Counted from the first letter of the stretch, positions 23,726 through 32,936 are shown. The stretch: DNA of 36,778 nucleotides from Alysiella sp. (GCF_030525755.1 NZ_JAUNEC010000013.1:1-36778), one strand, 5' to 3'. Notes: generated by a model from the letters alone, not told the origin. Translations and numbers: made by a program.

Positions 23726-24949
23726 TTAACCCAACATCTTCATCATCGCATCCAAAATAGCCAAGTTCACAACATCAATGAAGAACGCGCCCACCAATGG
23801 CACAATCAAAAATGCTTTGTGCGATGAACCGAAGGTGTTGGTAATGGATTGCATGTTTGCCACCGCAGTTGGGGTTGCACCCATACCGAAACCGCAATGA
23901 CCTGCCGCCAGCACCGCCGCGTCATAATCGCCACCCATGAATTTGGCGGTAACGAAATAAGCATACAAAATCATCACCACGGTTTGCACGCCCAAGATGA
24001 TTATCATCGGACCTGCCAAATCTGCCAGTTGCCACAATTTCAAGCTCATCAACGCCATCGCCAAAAACAGGCTCAATGATGCGTTGCCAAACACGTCAAT
24101 CGCGCGGTCAAACATATCAAATTTGAACACGGTGGTTAAAACATTGCGCAACACCACGCCACAACCAATCGCCCACACAAATTGGGGCAATTTCAAATCG
24201 GGCAAGGCTTTAACCATAAACGATGAAAAAGCCAAGCAAGCCGCAAACAATGCCATGGTTTCAATGGCAGAAGTAGCGGTAATCAAGCGTTGATGACCTG
24301 CATTTTCAAAGGTTTTGTCATCATAACTTTTAGCGTTGTCGCTGTTGTCTACTGGGGTTTCAAGTGGCTTACGCCCCATTTTATTGACCAAACGGCGTGC
24401 CACTGGACCCCCAATCAAACCGCCTGCCACCAAACCATAAGTGGCGGAAACCATTGCAATTTCCACCGCGCTGGGCACTTTGTAGGTTTCGGTTAAAATT
24501 TTGCCATAAGCCGCGCCTGTACCGTGTCCGCCTGTGAGTGTGATTGAACCAGTAATCAAGCCCATAAGTGGGTGCTGACCCAAAGCGGTTGCCAAACCCA
24601 CGCCCACCGCATTTTGAATGATGATGAACACGCTAACGATGATTAAGAAAATCACCAAAGGTATGCCACCTTGTTTCAAGCGCGAAAAATCGGCAGACAA
24701 ACCAATGGACGCAAAGAAAATCATCATAAATGCACTTTGCAAAGACGCTTCAAAAGTAAAGCTGATGCCTTGTGTGTACAAAATGGACATGACAATGGCG
24801 GCAATCAAACCGCCTGCCACAGGCTCGGGAATGTTGAAATCGCGTAAAAATTTGATTTTGGCAACGAGTACACGACCTACCAACAACACAATGGTTGCCC
24901 AAATTAAGGTGTAATAACCATTTAAAACAATAGGCTCTGCTGCTTGCAT
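23726..24949 (-). CDS. gltS: Sodium/glutamate symporter
   Basis: A 407-residue inner membrane Na+-coupled glutamate carrier of the ESS family. About ten membrane helices are visible. The two pore-loop-like segments typical of GltS are GSITLTGGHGTGAAYGKIL (near residue 135) and AAGHCGFGMGATPTAVANMQ (near 345). The N-terminus (LNGYYTLIWATIVLLVGR) and the NIPEPVAGGLIAA segment match the E. coli protein. Length is normal (E. coli 401). It is on its own transcript, divergent from the purine permease. Confidence 0.95.
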   Translation of the reverse strand: MQAAEPIVLNGYYTLIWATIVLLVGRVLVAKIKFLRDFNIPEPVAGGLIAAIVMSILYTQGISFTFEASLQSAFMMIFFASIGLSADFSRLKQGGIPLVIFLIIVSVFIIIQNAVGVGLATALGQHPLMGLITGSITLTGGHGTGAAYGKILTETYKVPSAVEIAMVSATYGLVAGGLIGGPVARRLVNKMGRKPLETPVDNSDNAKSYDDKTFENAGHQRLITATSAIETMALFAACLAFSSFMVKALPDLKLPQFVWAIGCGVVLRNVLTTVFKFDMFDRAIDVFGNASLSLFLAMALMSLKLWQLADLAGPMIIILGVQTVVMILYAYFVTAKFMGGDYDAAVLAAGHCGFGMGATPTAVANMQSITNTFGSSHKAFLIVPLVGAFFIDVVNLAILDAMMKMLG

Positions 24950-25160
24950 AAATGTATCCTTGAAAAGAGGTTAAACAATGTTTTTCAGGCTGCCTGAAAA
25001 AGGCAAGCATAATAGGTTAAATGTTAAAATTTGTCAAAATACCTTAAATTCTCTATTTTTATGCCAAAAAAATGTTTCAGGCAGCCTGAAAAATATTTTG
25101 TCACGTGGCTGTTTCTTTACATAAATTTGCGTTACAATCGCGCCCCTTTATCAACAAAAT

Positions 25161-25194
25161 GGCAAATTTTTTTGGATAGTTTGCCGACTTTTTT
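25161..25194 (+). terminator. Possible attenuator in the leader of the purine permease gene
   Basis: GGCAAA (25161-25166) and TTTGCC (25180-25185) form a 6-bp stem followed after three bases by TTTTTT (25189-25194). It lies between a possible -10 (TACAAT near 25132) and the ribosome binding site AAGGA, so it could be a weak attenuator. The stem is short and loop long. Confidence 0.3.
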
Positions 25195-25219
25195 ACACAT
25201 TTTTTAAGGATACCCAAAA

Positions 25220-26605
25220 ATGGCTGAACTTCACACCCAAGCAACTTCCGAAGCAGATTTGGTTTACAAACTGGAAGACAAGCCCCCATTTTTTAATTCG
25301 CTGGTAAGCGCGATGACGCACTTACTGGCGATTTTTGTTCCCATGATTACACCTGCGCTGATTGTAGGCAATGTGCTGAAATTGCCTGTGGAAATGACCG
25401 CCTATTTGGTGTCTATGGCAATGGTCGCGTCTGGCATTGGCACTTATTTGCAAGTAAACCGTTTTGGCGTGGTGGGTTCGGGTATGTTGTCGATTCAATC
25501 GGTGAATTTTTCCTTTGTGGGCGTGATGATTTCGCTCGGTTTTTCCATGAAAGAGAAGGGTTTGGACGAAAATACCATGATTTCTACGCTTTTGGGTGTG
25601 TCGTTTGTGGGTGCGTTTTTGGTGTGTGGTGCGGCGTGGGCGTTGCCATATTTGAAACGTGTGATTACGCCCACCGTGAGCGGTGTGGTGGTGTTGCTGA
25701 TTGGTTTGAGTTTGATTGATGTGGGGATTACCGATTTCGGCGGCGGCTTTCATCTGAAAGGCACGGACGAATTTGGCAGCCTGAAATATGTCGGTTTGGC
25801 GAGTTTGGTATTGGCAATCGTCTTATTATTCAACTGCATGAAACACCCACTTTTGCGCATGAGTGGCGTGGCGGTGGGCTTGATTGTGGGCTACATTGTC
25901 GCTTTGTTTATGGGCATGGTGGATTTTTCGGCAATCAAAAACGCGCCGATTGTTACCATTCCCACGCCATTTAAATATGGCTTTCAATTTGATTTTGCGG
26001 CATTTTTGGTGGCTGGTACAATTTACCTGTTGAGTGTATTTGAAGCAGTGGGCGATTTGACCGCGACTGCGATGGTGTCGGGGCAAAAATACGAAGGCGA
26101 AGAATTTCAATCGCGTTTGCGTGGTGGCGTGTTTGCCGATGGTTTGGTTTCCGTGATTGCGACCGCACTCGGTTCGCTGCCTTTAACGACTTTTGCACAA
26201 AACAATGGCGTGATTCAAATGACAGGCGTGGCATCGCGTCATGTGGGTAAGTTTATTGCGGTGATTTTGGTGGTGGCAGGTTTGTTTCCAGTGATAGGTC
26301 GGGCGTTCACGACCATTCCCAGTCCTGTGTTGGGTGGCGCAATGGTGTTGATGTTTGGTTTGATTGCGATGGCGGGCGTGCGCATTATCATGACCAATGG
26401 CATCAATCGCCGCGAAGCCGTGATTGCCGCGACTGCTGTGGGCGTGGGTTTGGGCGTGGCGTTTGAACCCGAAGTGTTCAAATTGTTGCCCGAAGTGTTC
26501 CGCAATGCGATTGCGGCTGGTGGCATTACGGCTGTGGTGCTGAATGTGATTTTGCCGCTTGATGCGAGCGATAAGATTTATTTGTCGGATAAGAAACCCG
26601 AATAG
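25220..26605 (+). CDS. NCS2-family purine (xanthine/urate) permease
   Basis: A 461-residue inner membrane proton-coupled nucleobase transporter with 14 expected helices. LSIQSVNFSFVGVM carries the family's QxxNF-type segment; FEAVGDLTATAMVSGQ carries the substrate-binding Glu of helix 8, and TFAQNNGVIQMTGVASRHVG matches the E. coli xanthine permease XanQ much better than the uracil carrier UraA. So a purine substrate (xanthine, possibly urate) is likely. AAGGATACCC precedes the ATG. No known purine riboswitch core is seen in the leader. Confidence 0.88.
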   Translation: MAELHTQATSEADLVYKLEDKPPFFNSLVSAMTHLLAIFVPMITPALIVGNVLKLPVEMTAYLVSMAMVASGIGTYLQVNRFGVVGSGMLSIQSVNFSFVGVMISLGFSMKEKGLDENTMISTLLGVSFVGAFLVCGAAWALPYLKRVITPTVSGVVVLLIGLSLIDVGITDFGGGFHLKGTDEFGSLKYVGLASLVLAIVLLFNCMKHPLLRMSGVAVGLIVGYIVALFMGMVDFSAIKNAPIVTIPTPFKYGFQFDFAAFLVAGTIYLLSVFEAVGDLTATAMVSGQKYEGEEFQSRLRGGVFADGLVSVIATALGSLPLTTFAQNNGVIQMTGVASRHVGKFIAVILVVAGLFPVIGRAFTTIPSPVLGGAMVLMFGLIAMAGVRIIMTNGINRREAVIAATAVGVGLGVAFEPEVFKLLPEVFRNAIAAGGITAVVLNVILPLDASDKIYLSDKKPE

Positions 26606-26616
26606 TGGGTAGAGAA

Positions 26617-26646
26617 ATACCGTTTGAAAGCCAATTCAAACGGTAT
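26617..26646 (+). terminator. 12-bp inverted repeat after the purine permease gene
   Basis: ATACCGTTTGAA (26617-26628) and TTCAAACGGTAT (26635-26646) are perfect arms with a 6-base loop, 12 bases after the stop. No T-run follows; the MITE-like copy D begins where it would be. Confidence 0.6.
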
Positions 26647-26647
26647 A

Positions 26648-26748
26648 GTTGCAGAACTGAAAAAGCAGTACAGCGTTGCCAACACCCTTATGTACTCGGT
26701 GTACACGGTGGGCATTGTCGCCTTGTACTGCTTTTTCATTTCTACGAC
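26648..26748. repeat. MITE-like palindromic repeat, copy D (best preserved)
   Basis: A 101-bp element. Left end GTTGCAGAACTGAAAAAGCA and the reverse complement of the right end GTCGTAGAAATGAAAAAGCA match at 17 of 20. Flanks read TATA on the left and CATA on the right. The centre holds CAACACCCTTATGTAC, shared with copy E. It lies between two convergent genes. Confidence 0.82.
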
Positions 26749-26785
26749 CATATTTTCTTTTCAGGCTGCCTGAAACGTTTTTTGA

Positions 26786-28795
26786 TTAACGCAAACTGTG
26801 CAAGAAATGCATATGCGTATGATATTGTTGAATGATGTCGTTAATTACACCTTCTTTACTCCAAGCCATGATGTCATAATCCTGCCCCCCCTGACTTAAA
26901 TGCACTTCGGCACGATAATATTTTTGTTCTTCGGCTGCCTCTTCTGCGCTGTTGAATTGCTGGGCAAAGCGTGGCAAGATATAGGCTACTGCTTTGACTT
27001 TATAAGTAAAATCCAATTCTGCGCCATGTTGTACCGTTAAAATCACATATCCCGAACGTTCTTGCGATACTTGTGCGGATACGCCATGTTGTGCCAACTC
27101 TTGTGCCACATCGTTGCAGGCAGCCTGAACCGTTGTATCAATGAAATTTTCCACCACTTCACGTTTGGGAAAATCCATAATCACTTGCAAGCGTTCGCGC
27201 CATGCACCACTTCCCATTGCAGGCAGGGGCGTGGTTAAACTCAATTGCTGGATTTCTTGTTTTTGCACGTCCACTCGCAGGGCTTTCATCAAGCCATAGA
27301 TGGCAATCATCAACACGGTTACAAAAGGCAATGCACTGGCAATCGTCATCGTTTGCAATGCACCCAAACCGCCAACCAGTAGCAAAATCATCGCCACCAC
27401 GCCAGCACCTGCCGACCAATAAATGCGGTACGCCAAGCCTTTGCTGCCTTTACCGTGCGCGCTCAACATATCCATTACTAGCGCACCCGAATCTGCCGAT
27501 GTGATGAAAAACACCACCACCATCATCAAACCCACCGCCGTTAAAATCCCAGTTAAAGGCAAATGTTCAAACAGCGCAAACAGCGACAGCGATACATCTT
27601 TATTAACCACTTCGCCCAAATTGGCATGACCTTTGTTCAAAATCAAGTCAATGGCAGAATTGCCAAACACCGTCATCCACAAAAATGTGAAACCAGTCGG
27701 AATGAACAACACACCTGTTACAAATTGACGGATCGTGCGACCACGCGACACACGCGCAATAAACAAGCCCACAAATGGTGCCCAACTTACCCACCAACCC
27801 CAGTACAAAATCGTCCAACCACCAAACCAGTCGGTTTTTTGATAGGCATACATATTAAAAGTCATGCCCACAATATTAGATGCGTAATAACCCACATTTT
27901 GCACAAAAGCCTGTAACAAAAACACGGTAGAGCCTGTGAGCAACACAAACAAAAGCAAAATTGCCGCCAAACCCAAATTCAATTCAGACAGAAATTTTAC
28001 GCCCTTATCCAAACCACTTGCCACAGACAAGGTTGCCAAAAGTGTTACCACAATAATCAGGACAATTTGTGTTGGCACATTCACGGCAATCAAATTCGGC
28101 AGCAAATAATTCAAGCCAGTATTCACTTGCAACACACCATAACCCAGTGAAGTCGCCACGCCAAACAAAGTTCCCACCACCGCGAAAATGTCCACCGCAT
28201 CACCCCATTTACCGTAAATTTTCTCGCCAATCAAAGGGTAAAGTGCAGAACGCAAAGTAAGTGGCAAACGATGACGATAAGCAAAAAACGCCAAAATCAA
28301 CGCCACAATCGCGTAAATCGCCCACGCGTGCAAACCCCAATGGAAAAAGGTCAAACGCATGGCTTCACGGGCAGCCTGAACATTGCCACCTTCGCCCAAT
28401 GGCGGTGAGAGAAAGTGCATCACAGGTTCAGCCACACCAAAAAACATCAAGCCAATGCCCATGCCTGCCGAAAACAGCATGGCAAACCAAGATGTGTTAC
28501 TGTAATCGGGTTTGCTGTGGTCAGGACCCAATTTGATGTTGCCATAGCGTGAAATGCTCAAATAAACCGTTGTAATTAAAATGATTGCCACCGTGAGTAT
28601 GTAATACCAACTTGCATTGTCCACAATCAAAGCTTGTAAACTTTTGAAAGTGCTATCCGCCAATTTGGGTGCAATCACAGCAAACAGCAAAATCGCCAAA
28701 ATAATGCCACTTGCACCCAAAAATACATTCAAATTCAAATTGCGCCGCATCAATTTATCACGCCAAGTGTTTGATTGATTGGGTAAATGATTCAT
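26786..28795 (-). CDS. betT: BCCT-family choline/betaine transporter
   Basis: A 669-residue inner membrane transporter for choline or glycine betaine, used in osmoprotection. GMGIGLMFFGVAEPV near residue 112 is the glycine-rich helix, and the tryptophan motif WGWWVSWAPFVGLFIARVSR near residue 335 is the family signature for trimethylammonium binding. The C-terminal ~170 residues (from about 500) are soluble and match the regulatory tail of E. coli BetT (677 residues) rather than shorter betaine carriers. No betA/betB or regulator lies nearby. The 177-bp upstream gap is AT-rich, and the transcript converges on the purine permease. Confidence 0.93.
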   Translation of the reverse strand: MNHLPNQSNTWRDKLMRRNLNLNVFLGASGIILAILLFAVIAPKLADSTFKSLQALIVDNASWYYILTVAIILITTVYLSISRYGNIKLGPDHSKPDYSNTSWFAMLFSAGMGIGLMFFGVAEPVMHFLSPPLGEGGNVQAAREAMRLTFFHWGLHAWAIYAIVALILAFFAYRHRLPLTLRSALYPLIGEKIYGKWGDAVDIFAVVGTLFGVATSLGYGVLQVNTGLNYLLPNLIAVNVPTQIVLIIVVTLLATLSVASGLDKGVKFLSELNLGLAAILLLFVLLTGSTVFLLQAFVQNVGYYASNIVGMTFNMYAYQKTDWFGGWTILYWGWWVSWAPFVGLFIARVSRGRTIRQFVTGVLFIPTGFTFLWMTVFGNSAIDLILNKGHANLGEVVNKDVSLSLFALFEHLPLTGILTAVGLMMVVVFFITSADSGALVMDMLSAHGKGSKGLAYRIYWSAGAGVVAMILLLVGGLGALQTMTIASALPFVTVLMIAIYGLMKALRVDVQKQEIQQLSLTTPLPAMGSGAWRERLQVIMDFPKREVVENFIDTTVQAACNDVAQELAQHGVSAQVSQERSGYVILTVQHGAELDFTYKVKAVAYILPRFAQQFNSAEEAAEEQKYYRAEVHLSQGGQDYDIMAWSKEGVINDIIQQYHTHMHFLHSLR

Positions 28796-28930
28796 ACTCT
28801 TGCTCCTTATTTTTATTTATACAATAAAATCAATGATTTTTATATTTCTGTTTTTTAAAATAACACATCAAAAACATGATGAAAAGGAAAAATGTACTTT
28901 ATTTTGTTCAATCGCAATCATTTTCCTGCC

Positions 28931-28974
28931 AAAAGGCTGCCTGAAAACCCAAATGGGTTTTCAGGCAGCCTTTT
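28931..28974 (-). terminator. Uptake-sequence pair terminator of rarD
   Basis: AAAAGGCTGCCTGAAAACCC and its exact complement enclose AAAT, a 20-bp stem. The right arm overlaps the rarD stop codon, so the uptake sequence forms both the gene end and the terminator. It may work both ways. Confidence 0.85.
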
Positions 28975-29866
28975 AGCGTGTATTGCGCCATGCACCAAAC
29001 AAGAAAACAACCACACCTGCCCATACCCACATAAAACCCGTTAAACGACTGCCATTTAAGGCTTCATTAAACAACCATACACCACACAACATTTGCAAAG
29101 TAGGCGACAAATATTGCAACACACCCAGTAACGATAAACTGATACGCCGTGCGCTAGCGGCAAACAACACAAGTGGTATGGTGGTTGCAGCACCAGACCC
29201 CAACATTACTGCCATTTGCAAAGCGTTCAATTCCGTCCAAACCAAATTATTTTGTATGCCACACCAAATTAAATAAACCAATGCCAAGGGTAGTAACAAA
29301 AGTGTTTCTAAAGCCAAACCAGGTAGTGCGTCCACAGGCGCAGTTTTGCGAACCAACGCGTAAGTGCCAAAACTGAATGCCAACAACAGCGACACCCAAG
29401 GGATTTGTCCCGCAGGGAAAGCCAACCACACAATGCCAATGAGTGCCAAAACCACCGCCCAAATTTGCCAAATATTGAGTTTTTCACGAAAAAACACAAA
29501 ACCCAATAAAATATTGAACAAAGGATTGATGAAATAACCCAAACTGGCGTCCAATACATGATGATTGTTGATTGCCCACAAATACACCAACCAATTTATT
29601 CCTATCAAAATGGAGGACAACATGAATGTTGCCAATAATTTAGGCTGCCTGAAAGATTGCCAAACCACACCTCCTTGCTTGAACCACAACAACAAACTCA
29701 AACAAAACACCGCCGACCACAATACACGATGTGCCATCACTTGTTCGGCAGAAATAGGCGACTGATTGATGGGATACCAGTAAATGGGGAAAAGACCCCA
29801 AAACGCATAGCAAACCAAAGCATACCCCAATCCTTTGCGTGCTTCGGTGGAAGAGTTATTGTTCAT
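28973..29866 (-). CDS. rarD: EamA-family transporter RarD
   Basis: A 297-residue inner membrane protein of the drug/metabolite transporter superfamily, about ten helices in two EamA repeats. GLGYALVCYAFWGLFPIYWY at the N-terminus, AEQVMAHRVLWSAVF, and WLVYLWAINNHHVLDASLGY are typical of RarD ('chloramphenicol-sensitive protein'). The substrate is not established for the family. Length equals E. coli RarD (296). Its transcript ends in a strong uptake-sequence terminator. It is divergent from suhB. Confidence 0.93.
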   Translation of the reverse strand: MNNNSSTEARKGLGYALVCYAFWGLFPIYWYPINQSPISAEQVMAHRVLWSAVFCLSLLLWFKQGGVVWQSFRQPKLLATFMLSSILIGINWLVYLWAINNHHVLDASLGYFINPLFNILLGFVFFREKLNIWQIWAVVLALIGIVWLAFPAGQIPWVSLLLAFSFGTYALVRKTAPVDALPGLALETLLLLPLALVYLIWCGIQNNLVWTELNALQMAVMLGSGAATTIPLVLFAASARRISLSLLGVLQYLSPTLQMLCGVWLFNEALNGSRLTGFMWVWAGVVVFLFGAWRNTR

Positions 29867-29934
29867 GATGTTCTTTCTTGGTAAAACGCCTTATGTTAAA
29901 CCTGTGTGGCATAGCGGTAAAGCACAAAAAGCCG

Positions 29935-29940
29935 TATAAT
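29935..29940 (+). promoter_or_regulatory. Probable -10 box of suhB
   Basis: TATAAT at 29935-29940, in GCCGTATAATGCACGCC. No good -35 box is seen 17 bases upstream (TAGCGG). A start near 29947 would leave a 136-base leader containing two uptake sequence copies. Confidence 0.5.
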
Positions 29941-30082
29941 GCACGCCATTATGTAGGCTGCCTGAAAACATCTGTTTATCATGAAGCTGCCTGAAATCAC
30001 GTTCCTTAACAAATCCTTAAACGCTGTGCTGCCCCATGTTTCAGGCAGCCTGTTTATTTTATTTCACATACGGACAACCACC

Positions 30083-30880
30083 ATGAGTACACTCAATCCC
30101 GCCTTAAACACTGCTTTCAAAGCTGCACGCCGCGCAGGCGACATGATGATGCGTGCCGCCAACAACCTTTCTGCCGTTAAAGTGGACAGCAAAGCGTTTA
30201 ACGATTTTGTCTCCGATGTGGACAGACAAGCCGAAGCCATTATTATTGATGCACTCAAAGAAGCCTACCCACATCATCGCATTTTATCCGAAGAATCAGG
30301 TATTTCAGGCAGCCAGCGTGCCGAATTTGAATGGATTATTGACCCATTGGACGGCACAACCAACTACCTACACGGGCATCCACAATACGCCATCAGCATC
30401 GCCCTTTTAGAAAAAGGCGTGTTAAAAGAAGCCCTTGTTTACGCACCCGAACGCAATGATTTGTACACAGCTTCACGCGGTAAAGGGGCTTTATTGAACG
30501 ACCGCCGCATTCGCGTTTCCAGTCGCAGCGATTTGAGCCAATGTTTGATTGGCACAGGCTTTCCTGTAGTCAATCAAGATATTACAGACACTTATCTGAA
30601 AATCCTCAAAGAATTCTTAAGTAAAACCGCGGGCGCACGCCGAGAAGGTGCAGCATCATTAGATTTGTGTGCGCTGGCAACTGGGCGTTTTGACGGCTTT
30701 TTTGAATTTAATTTGAAACCATGGGATATTGCCGCAGGAGCTTTGATTGTGCAAGAATCAGGTGGCATTGTTACCGATATGCAGGGCAATCAAAATTGGC
30801 TGGAAAGCGGCAATGTGGTTGCAGCAAATCCCAAAGTCTTGGCGCAAATGTTGCGGATTATGGGTTCGTATTTGGCTTAA
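30083..30880 (+). CDS. suhB: Inositol-1-monophosphatase family protein SuhB
   Basis: A 265-residue Mg2+-dependent phosphatase; in bacteria SuhB also binds the rRNA transcription antitermination complex. Metal-binding motifs are ILSEESG (residues 66-72), WIIDPLDGTTNYLHG near 84-98, and the C-terminal WDIAAGALIVQESGG near 213. The frame can be read from 29981, but the extra 34 residues cover an uptake sequence and have no homology, so MSTLNPALN at 30083 is chosen. The length equals E. coli SuhB (267). Confidence 0.95.
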   Translation: MSTLNPALNTAFKAARRAGDMMMRAANNLSAVKVDSKAFNDFVSDVDRQAEAIIIDALKEAYPHHRILSEESGISGSQRAEFEWIIDPLDGTTNYLHGHPQYAISIALLEKGVLKEALVYAPERNDLYTASRGKGALLNDRRIRVSSRSDLSQCLIGTGFPVVNQDITDTYLKILKEFLSKTAGARREGAASLDLCALATGRFDGFFEFNLKPWDIAAGALIVQESGGIVTDMQGNQNWLESGNVVAANPKVLAQMLRIMGSYLA

Positions 30881-30905
30881 AAACGCAATATGCCATTTTT
30901 GGGAG

Positions 30906-30973
30906 TTAGAACCTGTATTCGTATGCTTTTGCGATAAAAATCCATCTATCAATCTTACGAATACAGGTTCTAA
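30906..30973. repeat. 68-bp palindromic element with 18-bp arms between suhB and rfaK
   Basis: TTAGAACCTGTATTCGTA (30906-30923) and its exact complement (30956-30973) enclose 32 bases. The right arm supplies the stop codon of rfaK. It can act as a two-way terminator for these convergent genes (AATTTTATTTT follows on the plus strand). The arm core AGAACCTGTATTC recurs at 4484-4496 at the end of res, so it may be a small mobile repeat. Confidence 0.75.
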
Positions 30974-32016
30974 ATTTTATTTTGAACAACAGTACATATT
31001 CGCGCATAAATGGCTCGATACTGCGCCGCAATCGCTTCAGGCGAAAAATGTTTTAACTGTTCTTTTGCTTGTTGTGCCAAATGACTGCCTAATTCAGGTT
31101 GCCTATAAAGTTGGCTGATTTTCTCCGCCAAATCTGATGCATCATTGACTTGAAACAACAAGCCCGTTTTACCATCTTGCACAATGTCAGGAATGCCACC
31201 CACATTGCTGGCAACAATCGGCACACCATAAACCATCGCGTCCAATAAAGTGGAGCCCAAACCTTCGGTACGCGACGGAAAAGCAAACACATCCATTGCC
31301 GCCAAATAACTGCCCACATCTTCTTGAAAACCCAGCCAATACACATTGTCCAAATCTTGTGATTGGGCTTTAAATTGTGCCTCATCTGCACCCGAACCCA
31401 AAAAAAGAAACACACAATCAGGGTATTGCGTGGCAAATTGACGCGCCACTTCAATCAAGTCCGCCTGTCCTTTGTGCGCATCCACCAATGCACCAATATG
31501 CCCAATCACAAATTGATGAGCAAATTGTTGGCGCAAGGCCTGTGTTCGTGCTGGATTTTCAGGCAGCTTGGAAAATGAGTCTGCAATCACTTCAACAGGT
31601 ACAGCAAAATGCCGCAATTTTTCGGCAACTGCATGGGAAATCGCCACCAAAACTGCCGCTGAACAGTAGGTTTCCTGGGTTAAAAACGCTTTTTTCAACG
31701 CAAAATCCACACGACGCGTGATGAGATAAGGTGTTTTCAACATCAAATGATGCAAATATGCCCAATGTGCCGCACGGGCTTCATGGGCATGAACCACATC
31801 GGCTCGCCCTGCCTGAAAATGACCTTGCCATTGGGCGCGTGCATCAACGAAAGAGAGATGAGGCAAATTTTTTAATGCTTCTCTCATTGGCGAATGGTTA
31901 CGACAAACCAAAACTTGTTGCAAATCATTTTGTTGTGCCAATGCTTGTATCAGTGTAACCGTTTGTCGCTCGCCTCCACGAAAACCGCGTGCCAAATTCA
32001 CATGAATGATTTTCAT
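30970..32016 (-). CDS. rfaK: LOS inner-core glycosyltransferase, family 4 (RfaK-like GlcNAc transferase)
   Basis: A 348-residue GT4 retaining transferase of GT-B fold. The N-terminus MKIIHVNLARGFRGGERQTV carries the GGxE acceptor/donor loop, and the C-terminal donor site has FPSRTEGLGSTLLDAMVYG followed by PIVASNVGGIPDIVQDGKTG. It directly follows an lgtF-like gene with a 4-base overlap. The meningococcal lgtF-rfaK pair has the same order, where RfaK adds GlcNAc to heptose II; the substrate here is inferred from that. Its stop codon lies in a palindromic repeat shared with the end of res. Confidence 0.8.
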   Translation of the reverse strand: MKIIHVNLARGFRGGERQTVTLIQALAQQNDLQQVLVCRNHSPMREALKNLPHLSFVDARAQWQGHFQAGRADVVHAHEARAAHWAYLHHLMLKTPYLITRRVDFALKKAFLTQETYCSAAVLVAISHAVAEKLRHFAVPVEVIADSFSKLPENPARTQALRQQFAHQFVIGHIGALVDAHKGQADLIEVARQFATQYPDCVFLFLGSGADEAQFKAQSQDLDNVYWLGFQEDVGSYLAAMDVFAFPSRTEGLGSTLLDAMVYGVPIVASNVGGIPDIVQDGKTGLLFQVNDASDLAEKISQLYRQPELGSHLAQQAKEQLKHFSPEAIAAQYRAIYARICTVVQNKI

Positions 32017-32798
32017 GCTTTATCCTTTTTTTGATACAGCAGCCACCATTGTGCATATTTACACCATGTATAAATTGCACCCATTACAGCAATGATGAAA
32101 CCGTGTCCACCATCTAAAAAACCGCGTTTAAGCAAATAAATCCGCAAAAACGCCCATACAGAACGCAGTAAAGCCCAAAACAAATGTGGTGGTTTTTCAG
32201 GCAACTTTTGTTGCGCCCATGCTAAAGTGTAAGCCTGCATTTTGGCAAAATGCTGATTTAAATTGGCATAGGTATCATGTAAAACATCGCCTTCAATAAC
32301 CATAATTTGGGCATTTTTTGGCACAATCACCGATTCATGCACCAAGTCATCGCTGTATCGCATCAACGCCACAGGATAGAGTCGCACCACTTTATCGGGA
32401 TACCAACCACAATGACGGATTTCTCGTCCATAAACAATCGGCAAACGGTTGATAGCAAACGCAGTTTGACCATCGGCTGTGGTTTGATTTAAGGCTATCT
32501 GAATGTGTTGTTGGGCTTTTTCAGGCAGCCTTTCATCTGCGTCTAGCCACAAAACCCACGGCGTTTGAATCAATGGATGCGCCCGATTACGCTGTACACC
32601 AAAGCCTTGCCAATCGGTAAACTGATGAATTGCTGCACCATATTGTTCGGCAATCGCCAGAGTTTCATCTTCGCTACCTGAATCAATGATGAGAATCGGA
32701 CAATTTAGCGGCTTCACACCGTCCAAACACGCTGCCAAATGCGTGGCTTCGTTTTTGACAATCAGAGCAACAGTCAATAATTCTTGTAAAGGTTTCAT
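32013..32798 (-). CDS. lgtF: LOS inner-core glycosyltransferase, family 2 (LgtF-like)
   Basis: A 261-residue inverting GT2 enzyme. LTVALIVKNEATHLAACLDG starts the GT-A fold, IIDSGSEDETLAIAEQYGA binds the nucleotide, and WVLWLDADERLP holds the DxD metal site at D86-D88. WQGFGVQRNRA and a C-terminal membrane-associated part (LRIYLLKRGFLDGGHGFIIA) are typical of the WaaE/KdtX/LgtF group. In meningococcus LgtF adds glucose to heptose I of the LOS core and is coupled to RfaK, as here. The ATGA overlap links the two in one operon. An uptake sequence pair lies just upstream (32813-32830). Confidence 0.8.
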   Translation of the reverse strand: MKPLQELLTVALIVKNEATHLAACLDGVKPLNCPILIIDSGSEDETLAIAEQYGAAIHQFTDWQGFGVQRNRAHPLIQTPWVLWLDADERLPEKAQQHIQIALNQTTADGQTAFAINRLPIVYGREIRHCGWYPDKVVRLYPVALMRYSDDLVHESVIVPKNAQIMVIEGDVLHDTYANLNQHFAKMQAYTLAWAQQKLPEKPPHLFWALLRSVWAFLRIYLLKRGFLDGGHGFIIAVMGAIYTWCKYAQWWLLYQKKDKA

Positions 32799-32846
32799 GA
32801 TGTCAATGTACTTTCAGGCTGCCTGAAAACAAGTTTTTCAAATACA

Positions 32847-32936
32847 GTCGCAGAATTGAAAAGCACTACGGCGTTGCTAACACCCTTATGTACGGCTTCT
32901 CTTTGTTGCCTTGTATTGCTTTTTCACTTCTACGAC
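32847..32936. repeat. MITE-like palindromic repeat, copy E
   Basis: A 90-bp element. Left end GTCGCAGAATTGAAAAGCAC; the reverse complement of the right end is GTCGTAGAAGTGAAAAAGCA. The left flank reads TACA and the right flank TATA. The centre AACACCCTTATGTACGG is shared with copy D. It lies 15 bases after the stop of the minus-strand gene at 32952. Confidence 0.8.

Noticed and set aside
25010..25219. Purine riboswitch before the permease gene
   Set aside because: The conserved purine aptamer loops could not be found; only a short hairpin is present.
29981..30082. N-terminal extension of SuhB
   Set aside because: It is encoded by uptake sequence DNA and lacks homology; the start at 30083 gives the standard 265 residues.
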